Part shown: positions 35,395 to 44,024 of the stretch, in pieces
How positions within the stretch are numbered: position 1 is the first letter of the stretch
How the letters are laid out: every line of letters begins with the position of its first letter
Assembly: GCA_038230335.1 (NCBI GenBank)
Contig: JBBRNL010000006.1
Span: 186,001-250,000 of the forward strand
Length of the DNA stretch: 64,000 bases
Direction of reading: 5' to 3'
DNA from: JBBRDU01 sp038230335
Lineage (GTDB): Bacteria; Verrucomicrobiota; Verrucomicrobiia; Chthoniobacterales; UBA10450
Made by a program: the position numbers and the translations under genes
Notes under the pieces: generated by a model
The model's database searches: none
What the model saw: the letters and a program-made list of their open reading frames with translations, nothing else
Told to the model about the DNA's origin: nothing

Positions 35395-38300
35395 TTGTTA
35401 AACAGTGGCGTGTTGTTCATCCGCAGTTGCGTGGTCGCGTCTGCGCTTGCTTCTTGTGTGGCCGCGGTCGCGCAGGATGCGGGTATGACAGCGAATGGCA
35501 CCGCGCTGGCCGACCGCGTCATCGTGACCGGCTCTAACATTCCGACCGCGGAAGAAGTCGGGCCGAACCCGGTCGACACCTACCGTCGGGAGGATATCAA
35601 CCGACTGGGCGCACGTACCCCAAGCGACTTGATCCAGAGAATTCCTGCGGCGACCGGCTTTGGTCCCAACGAAAACAACGACACCACCACGCGGGTTGAT
35701 CTTCGCGGAATCGCTCCGAAAGATACGCTCATTTTACAAGAGGGCCGTCGAGTCGCGAATAACGGTCTCGACGGTTTCTCGGTAGACTTTAACCAGTTCC
35801 CTTTGGGTTTGGTCGACCACATCGACATCCTGAAAGACGGCGCTTCGCCTGTGTACGGAACCGATGCAGTCACAGGGGTGGTGAACGTTTTCCTGATTCA
35901 TCGATTTCGAGGCGTGGAGGTTTACGCCAGCTACGGCAACACCAACCTCGGGTTTGCCAATGACATGGGGCAGGAAAGCGAATATCTGCTCGCTGGAACC
36001 GGCGACGAGAAAACAAATATCGTGGTCTACGCCAGTGCGTTCAACCAGGCCGGAATCTTTGGACAGGATGTCGCCATTACGCACGATGCCGACTACAGGC
36101 AGTGGGGCGGCCAGGATCTTCGCACCCCCTTTTTTCCCGGGCGCGTCACCAACAGGATTTTTTTTCCGCAGCTGGCGGGTGGCGCGCGAACGCCAACTCC
36201 ACATTCAAGCGCAAACCAGTTCACCAGCACCGAATACGCGACGGCGTTCTCGGGAGGATTCGCGACCTCGGAAAAGAGCCTGTTTAACTTTGCCAGTAAT
36301 ACGGCAGCCATCGCACCTGCTGACCGGGAATTTTTTTACGGATCTTTCGATCGCGATGTTTGCGGGAAGTACTTAACGGTTTTTGCTGACTTCAAATATT
36401 TCCGGCAATTTTGGGGTGGGGTACGGCCGCCTTCCCCGTTTGTGCCGGATGTCTGGACGGATGCGACGCATCCTGGCGGAATTAGCCGCTTCAGTATCAG
36501 TGTTCCAATCCAGAATGCGTTTAATCCTTTCACCGTAGCGGATTACACTTCGCCCGGCGGTTCCAACCCTGCGTTCCCGAATACGAAGGCGAGCGCTGCA
36601 CCTCCCGGGACCGGGTTTACCACGGGCGTCTTCTACAGCGCGCTGGAAGCAGGTCCGCAAACAGACAAAATCACGACGGGCAACTACCTGTTCACTGGGG
36701 GATTACGAGGGAACCTGGGGGAATTCGCTAACGCGTGGGACATATTCAAGACCTGGCAATGGGAGACGGGAATTCGCTATAACGCGGATGACCGGGTTGA
36801 GCAAATTGGCGGCGTCGTCAATAGCAACGCTTTACGCACCGCGTTGCTGGATACCAATCCGGCCACAGCCTTTAACCCGTTCGGTCTGAACCAGAACAAC
36901 AAGGTCGTGAAGGATCGCGTTTACACGACCATTAGCCAGGTGGGCTCGGTCACGTTATTGACCGAAGACCTGACGCTGAATGGCGATCTGTTTAACCTGC
37001 CCGCCGGCCCGCTCTCGTTTGCTGCCGGCACTGTTCACCTAACCAACACGACGTCCGGGAACCCGGACGGGTTGAGCGCCTCGGGACAGGTCACGGGCGC
37101 GTCAGCCTTCGGCCCGATTCAAGGCAACCGGGACTCCTGGTCCGTCTATTGGGAATTACGCGTGCCGATTACTGGACCTACCTGGAACGTTCCCGGGGTT
37201 CACAGCCTGGAGTTTGATTATGCGGAGCGATTTGAAGATTACAGCGATGTCGGTACGACTGAGCGGCCAAAGTTTTCGGTTCGGTGGCAACCGTTAGGGG
37301 GTTCGCCTGCGCCGCTAACTCTGCGGGCTTCTTACATTGAAGCCTTTCATGCTCCAACCCTGAGCGATCTCTACAGCAGCCCTTTTCAGTTTTTTGCGCC
37401 CGTCTTAGATCCGGTGGTGAAAGGGCCACCCTATGCAACTCAGTTCGAACTTTCCGGCAATCCTAAGCTCCAGCCGGAATTCGCCTATGAGCATACCTTT
37501 GGTGGTGTCCTGACGCCGGCTTCGTGGTGGAATGGATTCCAAGGCCTAACCATTTCAGTGGACTATGGAAGATTGGATATCCGCGGCTTCCAAACCATAT
37601 TGGACCCGCACTTCATCGTGGCTAACGAGTCAGCCTTCCCTGGGCTTGTTACACGGGATCCAAGCCAGGGCAATGTGATTACTCTCGTTCGGAGTCCCGA
37701 GCAAAACGTGGGCCGATTCATCGAATCGTACATCGATTATGAAGCGGTCGAGACGTTTGAAACAGCGCGTCTTGGTCACGGCGACTGGGGGAGATTTACC
37801 GCGACATTTAACGGCACCTATCTGGCGGATGTGCAGGTGCAACTGGCCCCCGGCACCCAATTATTAAATGCTGTCGGCAAATACGGTGGCGGTTTTATGG
37901 GCGCGGACGGTGGCGGCAACTTTACGCACAACCGCTGCTACGCGAGCCTGTTCTACGCCGGTGCAGCCGGATCATGGCTTCAGGGCATCGATGCCGGCGT
38001 CACCCTCCATTATATTGGTCAGTTTTGGGACAATAAGGATTTCACATTCTTCAACAATAAGCCGCGCAATCCGTCCGCTGCACCGGCGGATCAAATTCCA
38101 ATCGGAACCTCAGACCGCAAAGTCAGGGAATGGACGACGGCTGACGTGATTTTTAACTACACGTTCAATCTGGCGTCACCCACGGCCCAGACCGCGGTCC
38201 CCGGCTATGCCAAGGATGGCGCGAAAACTGTGAAGATGAATGGTGAGAGCGACAAAAAGGTAATGCCGCTTACGACAGCGGAATACAGTCCCTGCGGCTG

Positions 38301-38484
38301 GAGAGCTTGGTTGACCAATACAACCATCACTTTAGGTATGAACAACGTTTTCGACTCCCCGCCGCCTTTTGTTGCAGCCGCGCCGACAAACGGCCTGGCC
38401 GGTCCGACACTAGGCGGCTTCGACGCGATCAGTATGAACGCCAAAGGAAGGTTCTGGTACGTCGCCCTAAAGAAGACGTTCTAA
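35395..38484 (+). CDS. TonB-dependent outer-membrane receptor
   Basis: A 1029-residue transporter of unknown ligand. Signal peptide to about residue 26 (CVVASALASCVAAVAQ). Then the plug domain: DRVIVTGSNIPT (a TonB-box-like start), RREDINRLGARTPSDLIQRI, VDLRGIAPKDTLILQEGRRV, ILKDGASPVYGTDAVTGVVNV. The rest is beta-barrel with repeated aromatic strands, ending in a phenylalanine (WYVALKKTF), the outer-membrane assembly signal. TTG start; a GTG five codons later is possible. No STN domain, so no anti-sigma signalling. Co-directional with the cyclase-TPR gene, whose periplasmic part may sense or serve this receptor. Confidence 0.92.
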   Translation: MLNSGVLFIRSCVVASALASCVAAVAQDAGMTANGTALADRVIVTGSNIPTAEEVGPNPVDTYRREDINRLGARTPSDLIQRIPAATGFGPNENNDTTTRVDLRGIAPKDTLILQEGRRVANNGLDGFSVDFNQFPLGLVDHIDILKDGASPVYGTDAVTGVVNVFLIHRFRGVEVYASYGNTNLGFANDMGQESEYLLAGTGDEKTNIVVYASAFNQAGIFGQDVAITHDADYRQWGGQDLRTPFFPGRVTNRIFFPQLAGGARTPTPHSSANQFTSTEYATAFSGGFATSEKSLFNFASNTAAIAPADREFFYGSFDRDVCGKYLTVFADFKYFRQFWGGVRPPSPFVPDVWTDATHPGGISRFSISVPIQNAFNPFTVADYTSPGGSNPAFPNTKASAAPPGTGFTTGVFYSALEAGPQTDKITTGNYLFTGGLRGNLGEFANAWDIFKTWQWETGIRYNADDRVEQIGGVVNSNALRTALLDTNPATAFNPFGLNQNNKVVKDRVYTTISQVGSVTLLTEDLTLNGDLFNLPAGPLSFAAGTVHLTNTTSGNPDGLSASGQVTGASAFGPIQGNRDSWSVYWELRVPITGPTWNVPGVHSLEFDYAERFEDYSDVGTTERPKFSVRWQPLGGSPAPLTLRASYIEAFHAPTLSDLYSSPFQFFAPVLDPVVKGPPYATQFELSGNPKLQPEFAYEHTFGGVLTPASWWNGFQGLTISVDYGRLDIRGFQTILDPHFIVANESAFPGLVTRDPSQGNVITLVRSPEQNVGRFIESYIDYEAVETFETARLGHGDWGRFTATFNGTYLADVQVQLAPGTQLLNAVGKYGGGFMGADGGGNFTHNRCYASLFYAGAAGSWLQGIDAGVTLHYIGQFWDNKDFTFFNNKPRNPSAAPADQIPIGTSDRKVREWTTADVIFNYTFNLASPTAQTAVPGYAKDGAKTVKMNGESDKKVMPLTTAEYSPCGWRAWLTNTTITLGMNNVFDSPPPFVAAAPTNGLAGPTLGGFDAISMNAKGRFWYVALKKTF

Positions 38485-38529
38485 TCGACTCGCAGTTCGC
38501 CGCGGCCATCATTTGGTGAGCCCGACTGG

Positions 38530-38688
38530 TTAGGCTGACCGCCGCTCAAATTTAAAACACGCCTCCGCAGTTTCGGTGGTGGCGCGAGCGATTTCTTCGA
38601 ACGGGACATTCCGCGCGCGTGCAATTTCTCCGGCGACCAATCGCGTATGCGCCGGTTCCGCTCGTTTCCCGCGGAATGGAACGCGCGC
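38530..38688 (-). pseudogene. C-terminal remnant of a TatD-family hydrolase
   Basis: The frame reads ARVPFRGKRAEPAHTRLVAG and then EIARARNVPFEEIARATTET, matching the conserved C-terminus of TatD DNases (RGKRNEPA, VA, IA, EE-A-TT-NA-F). About 52 residues remain, with no metal-site region. It directly abuts the small-protein remnant, so a deletion joined the two. It contains the right copy of the 34-bp direct repeat. Confidence 0.6.
38566..38599. repeat. 34-bp direct repeat, right copy
   Basis: Matches 33146-33179 at 32 of 34 positions in the same orientation, 5.4 kb away. Lies inside the TatD-like remnant. Confidence 0.6.
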
Positions 38689-38689
38689 T

Positions 38690-38798
38690 TTAGCTTTCCG
38701 ACTTTAGCAGATCGGCGCCATCTACGGGCTTGCTCTCAGTGACCTTCTCCACGTTACGGAGGGCTTCCTGGTTGTCATCGCGCTCGGACTTGCCTCAA
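38690..38798 (-). pseudogene. Remnant of a second small acidic protein
   Basis: Reads SERDDNQEALRNVEKVTESK then PVDGADLLKSES, homologous to residues 4-33 of the protein at 31037 (17 of 29 identical). There is no start codon: the frame is closed by a TGA 12 bp upstream, and the homology continues past the stop in another frame as KLKRAFHSAG. So it has lost its start and shifted frame. No DUF3800 gene remains beside this copy. Confidence 0.6.
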
Positions 38799-38859
38799 GA
38801 TGCGACGTGTATGGAAGGCGCGCAATGCGCCATTGAGATCAGAGAATTTTATATTCGCA

Positions 38860-39015
38860 CTAGCTGACAAATACGTTGCCAGTAACTTGGCTAACGTGTG
38901 CGTTGACGTTGGTGTTTGGTTTGGGCGTGGCGTCGCCACCTTTCACATCCTTACGAGAGCTTAGGTCTTTCATCCTAACCGATGGTGATTTAGTAGCCTT
39001 TTTGGTAGTTTTCAT
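38860..39015 (-). CDS. Small peptide with a KDVKGG segment (51 aa)
   Basis: Sequence starts MKTTKKATKSPSVRMKDLSS and continues RKDVKGGDATPKPNTNVNAH. A lysine-rich leader with K-D-L-x-x-x-K-D-V-K-G-G recurs, as I recall, in families of short uncharacterised bacterial peptides; the double glycine followed by a polar tail suggests a leader-core layout, but no modifying enzyme or transporter is adjacent. The tail VNAHVSQVTGNVFVS has no cysteines. AAGGAG lies 18 bp upstream of the ATG, rather far. Composition is low in GC. Moderate support only. Confidence 0.45.
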   Translation of the reverse strand: MKTTKKATKSPSVRMKDLSSRKDVKGGDATPKPNTNVNAHVSQVTGNVFVS

Positions 39016-39119
39016 TCGATCCGAGTTGTTGCTCCTTACAAAGGCGAAAGTCAAGCCTAGAGGGAACTGGCCTTGCGGGACTCTAATCACCATACTCAAG
39101 GCCGACCAATAACAATCTA

Positions 39120-39150
39120 ATGGTGTTGCCTTCTACATGGGCAACATCAT
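39120..39150. other. Hairpin of unknown role
   Basis: ATGGTGTTGCC and GGCAACATCAT form an 11-bp stem with one G-U pair around an 8-base loop. No T-tract follows on either strand, so it is not a standard terminator. It lies between two small minus-strand genes. Confidence 0.4.
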
Positions 39151-39212
39151 CCGACTGCGACCGCGCCGAAGATGAGTCCGCTGATCAGACCAGAAGAAAG
39201 AGGCGTCGTGCT

Positions 39213-39401
39213 CTACTTCTTCGTCTTCGGGGCAGGCGTCGGATCGTTGCCTATGTAGCAACACGGTTCCTTCTCGATTTTACCGCTCGCCTTGCATCGG
39301 TACAACCCGTTCTTCAGTTTTACGCACATGGTGTCCTTCGGATCAGCCGCCAGAGCGAGGCTCGCAATGGTTAGCGCCGCAAATACAATCGCCCTTAGCA
39401 T
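39213..39401 (-). CDS. Small secreted cysteine-containing protein (62 aa)
   Basis: No family recognised. Residues 1-19 are a clean signal peptide (LRAIVFAALTIASLALA-A). The mature part of about 43 residues has four cysteines (MCVKL, YRCKA, PCCYIG), likely two disulfides in the periplasm, and a charged, proline-containing tail. It starts 21 bp from the divergent YfhO-like gene; the shared short gap must hold both promoters. Confidence 0.6.
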   Translation of the reverse strand: MLRAIVFAALTIASLALAADPKDTMCVKLKNGLYRCKASGKIEKEPCCYIGNDPTPAPKTKK

Positions 39402-39422
39402 CTTCGTGAGATTCTACCCCGA

Positions 39423-41915
39423 ATGCCGTCTGACTTCAACGCCGCCCATGGCCAAATTTCCCGATCAGGCAGCTCGCTCATGACAGCCGAATCACCGCCA
39501 CCCATCGACTCATCCTCGGATTTTCCGGCTCTCCGGGGAAAGACACTTTGGGTGTCAGCCGGACTGCTGGGATTGTTCGTATTTGCCATGTTCGCTGACG
39601 TGCTGATCGCACCGGGGACGCGAGTTTTGGGCAGTCAACATTCGGACATGTTTTTTCAGTTTTTTTCGTGGCGCGAGTTCGGTTTCAACGAGCTTAAACA
39701 CGGTCACCTCGCGCTCTGGAATCCGCACACCTTCAGCGGTGCGCCGTATTTCGGGGGCTTGCAGGGCGCTCTGCTTTATCCCACCAACCTGCTCTTGCTC
39801 GTTTTGCCTTTGCCCATGGCGATCAATTGGAGCATCGCCCTCAACGTCTGGTTGCTTGGTGTCTTCATGTATCTCTGGGCGGCCTATCGCGGACTTCGAC
39901 CGAGCGCTTGTTTTTTGGCGGGAGGATTGATCATGTTCTGTGGCCCGCATTTTACTCATGTCTTCGCGGGACACATCGTTCACATGGCATCCATGACCTG
40001 GACGCCCCTGATCTTTCTCGCGATCGACCGGATCTTTGATCTGTCGCCGATCGATTCCGCATCGGTCAAGCAAGGCCAATCGATCGCTCTGGGGGGATGG
40101 TCGCTTACAGGAATGTTTGCCGTGGCCATGCAGATTTTTGCGGGGCATCCGCAGTATCTTTTCTACACCGGCGTCATCGCTCTGATATATTCGGCGCTGC
40201 ATTTCGCACGCGCTTTCTTTTCCCCACCGGAACCACGCATACGCCGTCTGGCCACGGCCGCCTTGGCCTTGCTCGGCATCTACGCGGGAGGCGTGTTGCT
40301 TGCGGCGGTCCAATTCCTGACAGCCGTGCAGGCGTCGCACGAAACGGTTCGCAGTTTGCCGACTCCCTTCCACTTTGCCGCCATGTTCGGCTTTCCGCCG
40401 GAGAATCTTATCACTTTGATCAATCCATATTTTTTCGGCGACATGATCCACCAACCTTACTGGGGCCGATGTTATTTGTGGGAGATGTCGCTGTTCATCG
40501 GGCTCGCCGGATTGGTCCTCGCACTTTACGGAGCTATCTATGCCGGCAAAAAGGAACGCAGATTTTGCATCACTCTGGTCGCGCTGACATTTCTTCTCGC
40601 GCTCGGTGCGCACACGCCACTGTTCCGCGTGCTTTATGACTGGGCCCCTGGATTTGACAGATTCCGCAGCATTTCGAAATTCACGTTCCACTCGGCATTA
40701 TTTTTCGTCATGCTCGCCGCGATCGGCTTCCACAGGATTGCCACCACGCGTCGAGTGGAAGGCCGGTTCCTGATCGGTGGGCTGGCCGGCGGCGCGCTTC
40801 TTTTGAGCGCCGCGACTTTTTGCCGCACACCAAACAGCCTGTGGCAGAACTGGATCAACCGGATGCAGTCGTCGCATGAGTTTTATCTCCTGTCGGAGAC
40901 GGTCAATCATCCGCAGTTCGCCGATAATGCCCGGCTATTTGCCGCCCAGGCTCTCCTTGTCTCGGGTTTGATTGCGCTCGCTGTCACGGCGTTGTTGTTT
41001 TTGGTTTCACGCTGGCGACCCGCGCAAGGTTTGCTTTTCCTGGCGACCCTGTTGGAAGTCTCAATATTCGCCTGGCAGACCCGCGAAACGTTCGACAGCA
41101 GCGCGGTCGCGAATTCGGAGATACGCAAGTTCCTCGCGGCCGACCCGGGGGACTACCGCATCCTGAATCCGATGAATCCCAACGGAGCCATCTCGATCGG
41201 AGCGCTGGATTTGTGGGGCTATGATCAGGGCGTGGTGCGACGGTACGCAGAGTTCATGACGTGGACTCAAGGTGGGAATCCCGATCAGGCCACCCAATAC
41301 GTGAACTTTGCCGGGATTGATCCGCTCTACGCCATGTTGCGCCTGCGCTACGCCTTCGCGACCGGGCCGACCGGCCTGCAGGTCGCCGAAATGGAAACGC
41401 CACCCCTGCCCCACTTCCAGCTCGTGCGCAATTACAGGGTCCTGCGAAGCCGTGACGCCATTTTCGCCGCCATGCACAACCAGAATTTCGACCCGCGCCG
41501 CGAGGTCATCCTCGAGCGCGAGCCGTTTCCCCGGCCATCTGGAAGCCTTCTGCCTAACGAAATCGATAAAATGATCCAAATCGTGCGTTCCACAACGGAT
41601 GATTTCCTGATCGAAGCGAATTTGCCGCAGCCCATGATTCTGACCATGACGGATCCGTGGACCCCCGCATGGCGTGCCGTCGCCGCTTCCGGGAGCGCCC
41701 AAACCGCGTACGATTTGCAGCCGGCTAACTATATTTTGCGGGCCGTGCCCCTCGCGGCCGGACACCACCGTTTCCGAGTCGAATACGCGCCGCGGGCATT
41801 CCAGATTGGGAAGTGGGTGAGCCTCATTTCGCTCGTGTGTTACAGCGCGGCCGCATGTGCTTTGCTACGAGCACACCACCGCTGCCGACGGCGGGCGACA
41901 CTGACCGCTGTCTAA
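39423..41915 (+). CDS. YfhO-like polytopic membrane protein (GT-C-type fold)
   Basis: An 830-residue protein with about 12 membrane segments and a C-terminal soluble domain from about residue 560. The first loop holds HSDMFFQFFSWREF and WNPHTFSGAPYFGGLQGALL, the acidic/aromatic motif seen in YfhO and GT-C lipid-dependent glycosyltransferases. In Gram-positives YfhO acts in lipoteichoic acid glycosylation; in a diderm the acceptor is unknown. Two ATGs are possible, 39423 and 39480 (MTAESPPP); neither has a clear ribosome binding site. Monocistronic by position. Confidence 0.82.
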   Translation: MPSDFNAAHGQISRSGSSLMTAESPPPIDSSSDFPALRGKTLWVSAGLLGLFVFAMFADVLIAPGTRVLGSQHSDMFFQFFSWREFGFNELKHGHLALWNPHTFSGAPYFGGLQGALLYPTNLLLLVLPLPMAINWSIALNVWLLGVFMYLWAAYRGLRPSACFLAGGLIMFCGPHFTHVFAGHIVHMASMTWTPLIFLAIDRIFDLSPIDSASVKQGQSIALGGWSLTGMFAVAMQIFAGHPQYLFYTGVIALIYSALHFARAFFSPPEPRIRRLATAALALLGIYAGGVLLAAVQFLTAVQASHETVRSLPTPFHFAAMFGFPPENLITLINPYFFGDMIHQPYWGRCYLWEMSLFIGLAGLVLALYGAIYAGKKERRFCITLVALTFLLALGAHTPLFRVLYDWAPGFDRFRSISKFTFHSALFFVMLAAIGFHRIATTRRVEGRFLIGGLAGGALLLSAATFCRTPNSLWQNWINRMQSSHEFYLLSETVNHPQFADNARLFAAQALLVSGLIALAVTALLFLVSRWRPAQGLLFLATLLEVSIFAWQTRETFDSSAVANSEIRKFLAADPGDYRILNPMNPNGAISIGALDLWGYDQGVVRRYAEFMTWTQGGNPDQATQYVNFAGIDPLYAMLRLRYAFATGPTGLQVAEMETPPLPHFQLVRNYRVLRSRDAIFAAMHNQNFDPRREVILEREPFPRPSGSLLPNEIDKMIQIVRSTTDDFLIEANLPQPMILTMTDPWTPAWRAVAASGSAQTAYDLQPANYILRAVPLAAGHHRFRVEYAPRAFQIGKWVSLISLVCYSAAACALLRAHHRCRRRATLTAV

Positions 41916-42024
41916 GGCCGCGCGAAGTTCAATATTTTCTCGCGGCAGCTGCCGCGCAGTTTGCCCGAGATGCGCGTTCACCATATTGCTCGCCAGCAGG
42001 ATGGCGTCCTGCTATCCACGGTTC

Positions 42025-42102
42025 ATGAACAGAAATATCTTCTACATCATCGGCGTCATTGTCGTTATCATCGTCGTGCTCAAGGTGCTGCACTTGTTCT
42101 AG
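42025..42102 (+). CDS. 25-residue single-span membrane peptide
   Basis: MNRNIFYIIGVIVVIIVVLK followed by VLHLF: a short polar start, then one continuous hydrophobic helix. Similar tiny proteins (MNRN-x-FYIIGVIVV) are, from memory, widespread in bacteria and of unknown function. It is followed after 62 bp by a strong terminator, which supports it as an independent short transcript. No good Shine-Dalgarno is visible. Confidence 0.65.
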   Translation: MNRNIFYIIGVIVVIIVVLKVLHLF

Positions 42103-42164
42103 GGCAAGGCTCTTTCCCGGCGCGCACGAAACGAGGTTTTTTTTCGGCACCTCACGAACTGCTG

Positions 42165-42209
42165 CTGCGGCAGTCGAAGCGATCGCTTCGCTGCCGCAGT
42201 TTTGTTTTT
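42165..42209 (+). terminator. Rho-independent terminator
   Basis: A 9-bp arm CTGCGGCAG (42165-42173) pairs with CTGCCGCAG (42191-42199); between them CGAAGCG/CGCTTCG continues the stem, with one bulged T. The tail is TTTTGTTTTT. It ends transcripts of the 25-residue peptide and possibly the YfhO-like gene. Confidence 0.9.
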
Positions 42210-42231
42210 AGGCACATGAGCTGCCTTTGCC

Positions 42232-42850
42232 TCAGCGGCCACTCGAGCCGAGCGGCAGAGTAAAATGAAACGTGCTGCCTTCTCCAGATTTCGATTCGGC
42301 CCAGATCCGGCCCGGATGTTCTTCCACCATCATTTTTGCGATATAGAGTCCAAGCCGTATGCCTCGACGATCCTGGCTGTTGATCTGTGAGAAGCGCTCG
42401 AAGATGGTCTTGATCTTCTCCGGAGCGATCCCCTCACCCGTGTCGCTCACTGACACCTGCACCTCTTTGCCCTCCGGGCCGCATTACGCAAATATGACCT
42501 TTGGTCGGTGTAAATTTAAGGGCGTTTCCGATCAGATTGGACAACACCTGCATGACGCGGCTCCGGTCGCACATGACATAACCGCAGATGTCTTCCGTCT
42601 TCGCGCTTAACTGTATTCCTTTGGCCGCAGCGTCCCCTTTGAAGTCCTTCGCTGAATCCCTGATAATTTCGCCGAGGTCATGCTCTTCGTAGTGGAGGGT
42701 TAATTTGCCGACCGCGATTCTTTCGAGGTCTAACAAATCCTGAATGAGCCGAAGCATTTCGCCGGCGCTTCGGTTGATGGACGAGGCGATCTCTTGCACA
42801 TCCTGCGACTCCCCTGCCTCTTCCAACAGATTTTTATGCCGATAATTCTC
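42232..42850 (-). pseudogene. Broken sensor histidine kinase
   Basis: Two frames together make the C-terminal half of a histidine kinase. The first (to about 42470) has the end of HisKA (LIQDLLDLERIAVGKL) and the N-box NLIGNALKFTPTKG; the second, after a frameshift near 42470-42485, has VSVSDTGEGIAPEKIKTIFE, GLYIAKMMVEEH and the terminal FHFTLPL. The H-box histidine region and any sensor are missing, and a stop lies upstream of ENYRHKNLLEEAG. A remnant rather than a working kinase, unless the frameshift is a sequencing error. Confidence 0.8.
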
Positions 42851-42957
42851 CGCTCATCCAGCATATTGCAGGAGTTCCCGGGCGGCCGCGTCGACGGCCA
42901 TCCTGCCCGAACTTAAACTCCGAGGCTTGGGACGGGGCGTCTGCCCTAACGAAAGGC

Positions 42958-43353
42958 CTACTGGTAAGGGGACCAGAAGGCCGTGTCCGCCACGTCGGAA
43001 AGCGCGGCTTTCGCATTGGCCGGAACCGAAGGCAGGCTGTCCACTGTTTGCGCGCCGTATCCGTTACCGAAGAGATCCGCGGCCGTCAGGTAAAGACTTG
43101 TATTTCTCTTCAGGTAATTGGTCCAATCGGTAATGGCCACAGGAGCGCCGCCCGTCTTGCTTGTCTCGAGCGCGTATTGATCCACGGCGGAGTCGATAAA
43201 TCGAAGGTCATTGAGAATCTTGGCGGCCTGTGACCGTTTGCGTGCGCGCAGAAAACCGGGGACGGCGATGGCCGCCAAGAGAGCAATGATGGCCACCACG
43301 ATCATAATCTCGACCAGAGTGAAAGCGCCATGAGACCGGTGGGCGTGCTTCAT
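42958..43353 (-). CDS. Type II secretion/type IV pilus-like pseudopilin
   Basis: 131 residues. Prepilin cleavage motif GAFTLVEIMIVVAIIALLAA near residues 9-28: the glycine before the mature phenylalanine, and the glutamate at mature position 5. The helix continues to about 50 (RARKRSQAAKILNDLRFI). The globular part is short (GGAPVAITDWTNYL), as in GspG/GspH-like proteins abundant in Verrucomicrobia. Start at MKHAHRSHG. No secretion genes are adjacent, so its machine is elsewhere. Confidence 0.87.
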   Translation of the reverse strand: MKHAHRSHGAFTLVEIMIVVAIIALLAAIAVPGFLRARKRSQAAKILNDLRFIDSAVDQYALETSKTGGAPVAITDWTNYLKRNTSLYLTAADLFGNGYGAQTVDSLPSVPANAKAALSDVADTAFWSPYQ

Positions 43354-43441
43354 GGCCCTATTATGGAGCACCCCCGATGCCACAACCGGGCAAACTATCG
43401 CCCCTGAATCATCCGAGTACTCTCTCGGAGAAAGGCTTCCG

Positions 43442-43600
43442 TTAGACTAGCCGTTCGCGCGGATCACTACCGGTCGTTCCGCCCTCACGGCTAAGATTGG
43501 TTGCCTCGGATCGTGCGAATTCCGCGGCCCGCAGAAGGCCCACGGAGACGATGAAGGTAACAATCAAACCGAGCCCGAAGATTGCGATGACGTAGTCCAT
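43442..43600 (-). CDS. Small membrane protein (52 aa)
   Basis: Starts MDYVIAIFGLGLIVTFIVSV, a single membrane helix, then LLRAAEFARSEATNLSREGG and a polar C-terminus. It begins in a TGATG stop-start overlap with the gene upstream, which strongly suggests coupled translation and makes it credible although short. Family unknown. Confidence 0.6.
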   Translation of the reverse strand: MDYVIAIFGLGLIVTFIVSVGLLRAAEFARSEATNLSREGGTTGSDPRERLV

Positions 43601-43794
43601 CAGTCTTTCTGCTTACCTGAAAGAACCGTCGTTAAAATGACAACGCGCACTCCAACCCAAAGGGACAGAATGCTCGGCACCCAAATTCCGACGTACAATC
43701 CGTAATCGCGATTGACGAGAAACCAGAGAGCCACGCTGGCGACGAAGCTGGCAACTGTGGCCGTGAGAAACGGGTAATCAATTTTGTTGAACAT
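43600..43794 (-). CDS. Small two-helix membrane protein (64 aa)
   Basis: MFNKIDYPFLTATVASFVAS opens the first helix (residues 8-26), and YGLYVGIWVPSILSLWVGVR the second (31-52), with a lysine-rich end. The loop VNRDYGLYVGIWVPSIL resembles small conserved inner-membrane proteins of unknown function. Its stop shares one base with the start of the next 52-residue gene; the pair is likely a bicistronic message. Confidence 0.65.
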   Translation of the reverse strand: MFNKIDYPFLTATVASFVASVALWFLVNRDYGLYVGIWVPSILSLWVGVRVVILTTVLSGKQKD

Positions 43795-44024
43795 AATAAT
43801 CTTATCCTATCAATTTTGGTGATTGCCGCGGTTTGGATAGCAATGAGGGCCGCGAGAAGATGTAATGGAACGTCGTTGCGTTGACAATGAATGGCTACAC
43901 GCCGGCAACCCCGCCAAGTCCCTGCCCTCCACCGCCTCAGTGGAACCGGGATTCACTCGATGAACGAGTGCGTGCTCATCTGGCGACGCTGACGGGTGGG
44001 AATCCACCTCTCACGAAATGCCGA
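43795..44024. other. Intergenic region
   Basis: About 230 bp upstream of the two-helix protein gene. An AT-rich stretch just before its start (43795-43815, ataatcttatcctatcaat) could hold its promoter. No gene, repeat or terminator was recognised in the rest. Confidence 0.3.

Noticed and set aside
39555..40691. A 378-residue open frame on the minus strand inside the YfhO-like gene
   Set aside because: The composition is arginine/glutamine-rich shadow coding of a membrane protein, without a start signal or a recognisable domain.
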